This document shows, piece after piece, positions 59,601 through 64,000 of a DNA stretch of 64,000 bases (position 1 is its first letter; the number at the start of each line of letters is the position of its first letter). This DNA is from Chamaea fasciata. Its lineage: Eukaryota; Chordata; Aves; Passeriformes; Sylviidae. The stretch spans positions 2,244,945-2,308,944 of the forward strand of contig JARCOQ010000017.1 in NCBI GenBank assembly GCA_029207755.1, in the 5' to 3' direction. Position numbers and translations under genes: made by a program. Below the pieces are notes generated by a model that saw only the letters and a list, made by a program, of their open reading frames with translations, was not told the DNA's origin and ran no database searches.

Positions 59601-61935
59601 GTATCTTTCTCATTTTCATAAGCATGGAATAGAAGATGTTAAAGATCATCTACTTCCAGCTAACAGTCTTTTATACGAACAAAATTCAATCCACAGCACA
59701 GAAAAATTCTGGTTTTTCCATTTCCCAGCCTGGAAGGGCTGGGCAAGGACTCACTGCCCTTGGCAATATTCAGGCTCTCCTTTTTCATATTGAAGGACAA
59801 CCTTGGTTTTCAGTCTACGAAATGCAGAGATTTTCCTGTAAAATTAATTAAATTCTTTCCAAACATTTCAGCATTTTACCTTGGCGCTTCTGTGTCCCCA
59901 GTTTCCATTTTAAGGAGCACCAAAGGGCAGATGAGGGAGTGAATCTGGTGATTATTTCACCACCCTGCTCAAAGCAGCGCCACTCCACGGGGGCTGAAAA
60001 CAAACCAGTGACACCAAACGGGGTCACTTGGGGCTTTAGTGAACCCAAATTGACAATTTTCATCGTGATTTCAAATTTCAACGTGATCTCCGTGCACCTG
60101 ACACGGTAAAATAATCAAAAATAAAAAAAAAAGAATATCCTGAAGTGGGATGAAAAAAAATCTCCTTTCCAGCCCAAAGCCGCGCTCCTTTTACCCGGGG
60201 CTGTTTTCAGAAGGGCTGAGTTCTGTTTGATATTTAGCCACTGGATGGAAACGTGACAGCGACGAAATCGGGAGCACAGCTTCAAATGCGGCCAATCCAA
60301 GCCCTGACAAAAAAGCTCCTCCACTGCTCTGAAAGCCTCTCTGTGCCCTGACCAAAGGGACAGGGAAAGATTTATTAATAAAAATCTTTGTTCGTCCTTC
60401 AAGCCACGCTCTGCCAGCGCACTCCTAATTAACAAGCCACCAGGTTGATTTTTCTGGCTCGGGGCAGAAGAGAAAGGAAATAAAATTTCCCGATTTCTTA
60501 TGCAACCTTAGGAGTGGTTTTAATTTTTCCTGGTGTCGGGGTTTCTGGTAGGGTTTCCAGGCTGGCTTGATCCAAATTATATCACATTTCCTCTCTGGAA
60601 AAAGGGCAGACACTGGCCCACCTTTCCCAGCTCAGCCACCAGAGATGAAGGCACCTCTTCCTCCTCCTCTTCCTCTTTTTCTTCCCCTTCCCCTTCCTCC
60701 AGGTCATTAAAAAGAATCTGAATTATTCCCCCTTCCTGCCTGTGCAGACACTGGTTTGCATCAACTTTCAAGGCAAAAAAAGATGGAAAAATCTTCGGAT
60801 TTTGATTTCTCCAAATCCAATTTATTTGGTTTTGATTTCTCTAAATCTCCAAATTTATATTTGAGGAGGTTCAGACAATCCTGCCCAGCTTGAAATGTTT
60901 GGAGCCAATGAAGCATTTATATCTTCCAGCCAATTAAGTGTAATTAGTGAATGAAAGGTAATACTTTTCTTCAACCCCTGTGACGGGTAAATTTAAATCG
61001 GGGTTTAAATTAGAAAGTGACACCTACTGGCTGTCAGTCAGAGAGGTGTTTATCTGGAGAGTGCTGGAGTGAGAGAAAATATCTATAAAATATATTTATA
61101 TAGGCCTTGTCGTGACGGCTGAAGAGGTTTCTGGATTTTGTGCACAGAGAGTGAAAACACAGCACGTGAATTAATGAAAAATTAAACAGAAGATTTGCTT
61201 CCTAGAAAGTGTCTGCTTCTCTTAATGGGTATTGATAAAAAAAAAATTCTATTTATTCTACTCTATTAACCACCAAAATTGGATTCTGAGGCCAATATTA
61301 AAACAAAGAATTAACAGTATGATTATTTTCTATTCACTTACGGGCTGTTTTGTCCGTAATTGAATTTCTTGGCTTTGTCTGAGCAATTCCACCTTGAAAT
61401 TCCCTTTAAATCTTGGAGATCTTTGGGCTCGCAGGCACCTCACAGCTGCTCCTTTACTCCTGTCCATGTCCTGCCCCAGAACATTTTGCAGTTTTGCTCA
61501 GAAACACCCAAACTTTTCTCTCTGTTAAAAAACTCCAGTTTTCCACGGAAATCCTCATTTTTCTACAGCAGGGTGCAGGGAGTGATTTGTTAATTAAATA
61601 CTTATTATTTCTATATCCTGAAATGTCATTGAGTCTGCTATTGATTAAATCCATCCCAGTTTTGACAGCGAGAACAGCATTGATATTGATTTTGCAATCA
61701 GAGCAGATTTACCAAATGACATTTGACAATTCATGGAGAAATTCTATGTTTGTCCATGGATAATATTATTATTAATAATAATAACAATTAATTACATTTC
61801 TGGCATATTAATTTTGGACTTACTCCCATGTCATTTGGAAGGTGCAACAATTGGCAATAGCAGGACAAACCCTTGACTCTGTTGGGTTCTCTGCCATCAG
61901 AGATGATCTCTGCTCCTCCCAGGGAAAGAATTAAA
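56646..61935. other. Intergenic, no gene seen
   Basis: Unique AT-rich DNA with a T/A run near 58035-58050 and a pyrimidine-rich stretch at 60655-60702 (CCT/CTTCC units). 57030-57420 and 60920-61200 look non-repetitive and could hold regulatory elements. No coding evidence. Confidence 0.45.
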
Positions 61936-62318
61936 CTGTCACAGGTCTCTGTTCATTTTCTGGCTGTGAAACTGTGGGATATTTTTATAAGCGAATGGAA
62001 ATACAGATGTCTCAACCAACACCCAGCTTTTCCAGTGGAGTATTCTCACTGAGCATCAGGATTTTTTGAATGAAAGATTTTTTAGGTTGAGAGATTTCCC
62101 ACGGTCCGTTTTGTGCCCGTTTTGTGACCATTTTGTGCCCATTTTGGGTCCATTTTGTGTCCGTTTTGTGCCCATTTTGGGTCCACCTTGGGTGTAGCCC
62201 TGGCCAGGCTCTTGTCCTGTCCAAGGTGGATCCTAAAGGCCTCTCAATAAATCTCCACTTTATTCTCCAGCTCTGTCCAGTCTCTGTTCCAGCTCAGCCT
62301 TCCCAAGGCCATCAGCCT
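61936..62318 (+). mobile_element. LTR family A, copy 3 (plus)
   Basis: Begins near TGTCACAGGTCTCTG, has a TATA-like 'atttttataagcg' near 61981, then tandem units on 'cattttgtg' / 'cattttgggtc' (62108-62190), 'gtagccctggccaggctctt', AATAAATCTCCACTTTATTC, and ends 'cagccttcccaaggcca'. The AATAAA is intact, unlike in copy 2. Confidence 0.8.
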
Positions 62319-64000
62319 CTGGAGCAGGTCAGGAGGCACAGCTGTAAAAACTTCTGCAGAAAGTTTAAAAAATATCTTTTCTAGAGTTGATTTGTGCTTT
62401 TCTTTTAGAAAGATTGATTCTCATTGGAAGGGCAAAGCCTTGGTGCCATCTCTGTGTTTCACCTGAGGTGGCTGCACCTTCCCAAATTCCACCTTTTAGC
62501 CAAACTCCCACTGATTGTCTAAACAACCCAAGCTCTCCTGTGCTAATCAGATAACTGGGGCAACAGCAATTGCTCAATTAATTTGTGAGACGATTTTAAG
62601 GGACAAATGGATGCAAGAAAATCCCAATCTGATTACAGATATTGCAAAAAGAAAGAAACCAAATTAAAGCCTCTGGATAAATTATTCATTGGGAATCACT
62701 TTCTCGGTGCTGCAGCCACTGCCCCAGGGCTAAATGTTCTGTAAAACTTCAAAGGGGAGTTACAGCATCTTCCTTTGATCTCTGTATCAAAAGTTCCAGT
62801 GGCTGCAGGTGCCCCCTTGGAATTATTCCAGTTTCAATTCAACGTGGCAAAGGCAGAGGAATTGAGGGTTATGGAGTGGTTCTTCCACCTTGAAGATTCC
62901 AGACTTGTCTTGGCTGTGCAGGGCAGCATTTGTCTTTTTTTTTAAAAAAATAAGATTTGTGCAGATACGGTGTCTAGGAAACAATTCTTCTCCCTTCCAG
63001 GACTGAAGGCACAATCCTCAGAGCTTGTTAGACGCTCAGGAGAAAGACTTCGAGCTGAAATGTGAAAACAAATTGCTGATATCTGCTGTCCTGAACCCGG
63101 GGTTAATTGCTGCAGTGTTGAACAGACTGAGGAAAATGCTGGGTACAGATCTCCTCAATTAACCCCTGGTCTGGGGAGGGAAGATTTCTGCAAGGAGCAG
63201 AGACTCCCCATCACTTAAAGAGCAGCTGTTTCCTGGAGAGGGAGAGCGAAATAAAATTCCAAGGAATGCCATAAATACGTAAAGAAAATGGTTTAGCTGG
63301 GGGTTAAACCAAAACCCTGCAGGATACTAGAAAATAGCACAGGCCAGGTATTTATAGGCCAGCCTCTGATTCTCTGAGACACTGAGAAGTTGAGCCTGAT
63401 CTTTCCACTGAAGAAATTCACATTAATATAAGGGATGTTCATTTTCATCTTTGAAAACCTTGAAGATCTGGACCAGACAGGTTTTTGGGAGTTTTGGGAG
63501 GTTTTTTCCTTGGGTTTTTTTGGGGGGAGGGGGGTTTTATGCATATAGAAGGTTTGTTATGGGGAAAAAAAAATTGGAATATTTTCAGAGGAAACTCTGT
63601 TCGTTTTCACGAGGAGGAAATTCATCTTGCTGAAAAGGAATTATCTCCTGGGGAAAGGAAAGCAGCTGGATGGGGAAATGACCACCTATCAAAAATTGAT
63701 CAGCCCCGGCCAGGCTGGCTGAGACAGAATTAACTGGAGGAAGATAGAAAGCAGGAAAAGAAGGGGAACGGAGGCAGAGGAGAGATGAATATCAACAAAT
63801 TCCATTCCTCCCCACAACCATCAACCTGCAGCCACTTTGCCTAAGCAGGGACAACCTAGTGACAATCCCTTGGCTCCGCTTTGGGGACTAAATTTGGGCT
63901 GTAACCCGAGACCTGCACGTGCTTTCTCTGCTGCGCTGGAGCTGCGGGAAATCCCTCAAGTGTCTCAAGGTTGTTGCGGATTTTTTTTTTGCTTTTATTT
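62319..64000. other. Intergenic, no gene seen
   Basis: Unique sequence to the end of the window. The G-rich and T-rich stretch at 63480-63540 is low complexity. No exon or RNA gene recognised. Confidence 0.5.

Overview
The window is nuclear DNA from a vertebrate, almost certainly a bird. It has spliced exons with GT-AG introns, truncated LINE fragments of the avian CR1 type, LTR-like elements, minisatellites and many poly-A/T runs. The DOK5 protein is very close to the human protein as I recall it. The compact gene and the LTR sequences make a passerine likely, but that is inference. There are no bacterial operons, rRNA genes or CRISPR arrays.

One protein-coding gene is supported: a complete DOK5 (docking protein 5) on the + strand. 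It has eight coding exons from 5206 to 27282, encoding 307 residues. All junctions are GT-AG, the phases close exactly (coding total 924 nt including stop), and the product has a PH domain, an IRS-type PTB domain and a short C-terminal tail. The start lies in a CpG-rich region (about 3980-5960). Just before the ATG is a tandem array of GGGGCGG-containing units. The 3' UTR ends at overlapping AATAAA signals near 27814-27829, followed by a GU-rich element.

Region by region: 1-3980 is upstream intergenic DNA with a CR1 fragment and an LTR fragment. 3981-5271 is the promoter region and exon 1. 5272-27214 holds exons 2-8 and their introns. These carry a ~200-bp duplication flanking exon 2, a perfect 451-nt homopurine tract in intron 2, an LTR cluster in intron 5, a related LTR copy in intron 6, and a 61-bp tandem repeat abutting the exon 7 donor. 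27283-27845 is the 3' UTR. From 27846 to 64000 I find no gene. That stretch holds a 1.3-kb minisatellite (about 14-bp unit), a 0.9-kb minisatellite (70-bp unit), three copies of one LTR family, several CR1 fragments, microsatellites and long unique AT-rich DNA. This fits the gene-poor interval that follows DOK5 in other vertebrates, where the next gene in human is CBLN4.

I found no convincing undescribed gene system. The most unusual structures are the repeat architectures: the GC-box array at the DOK5 promoter, the homopurine tract, and the two minisatellites with higher-order structure.
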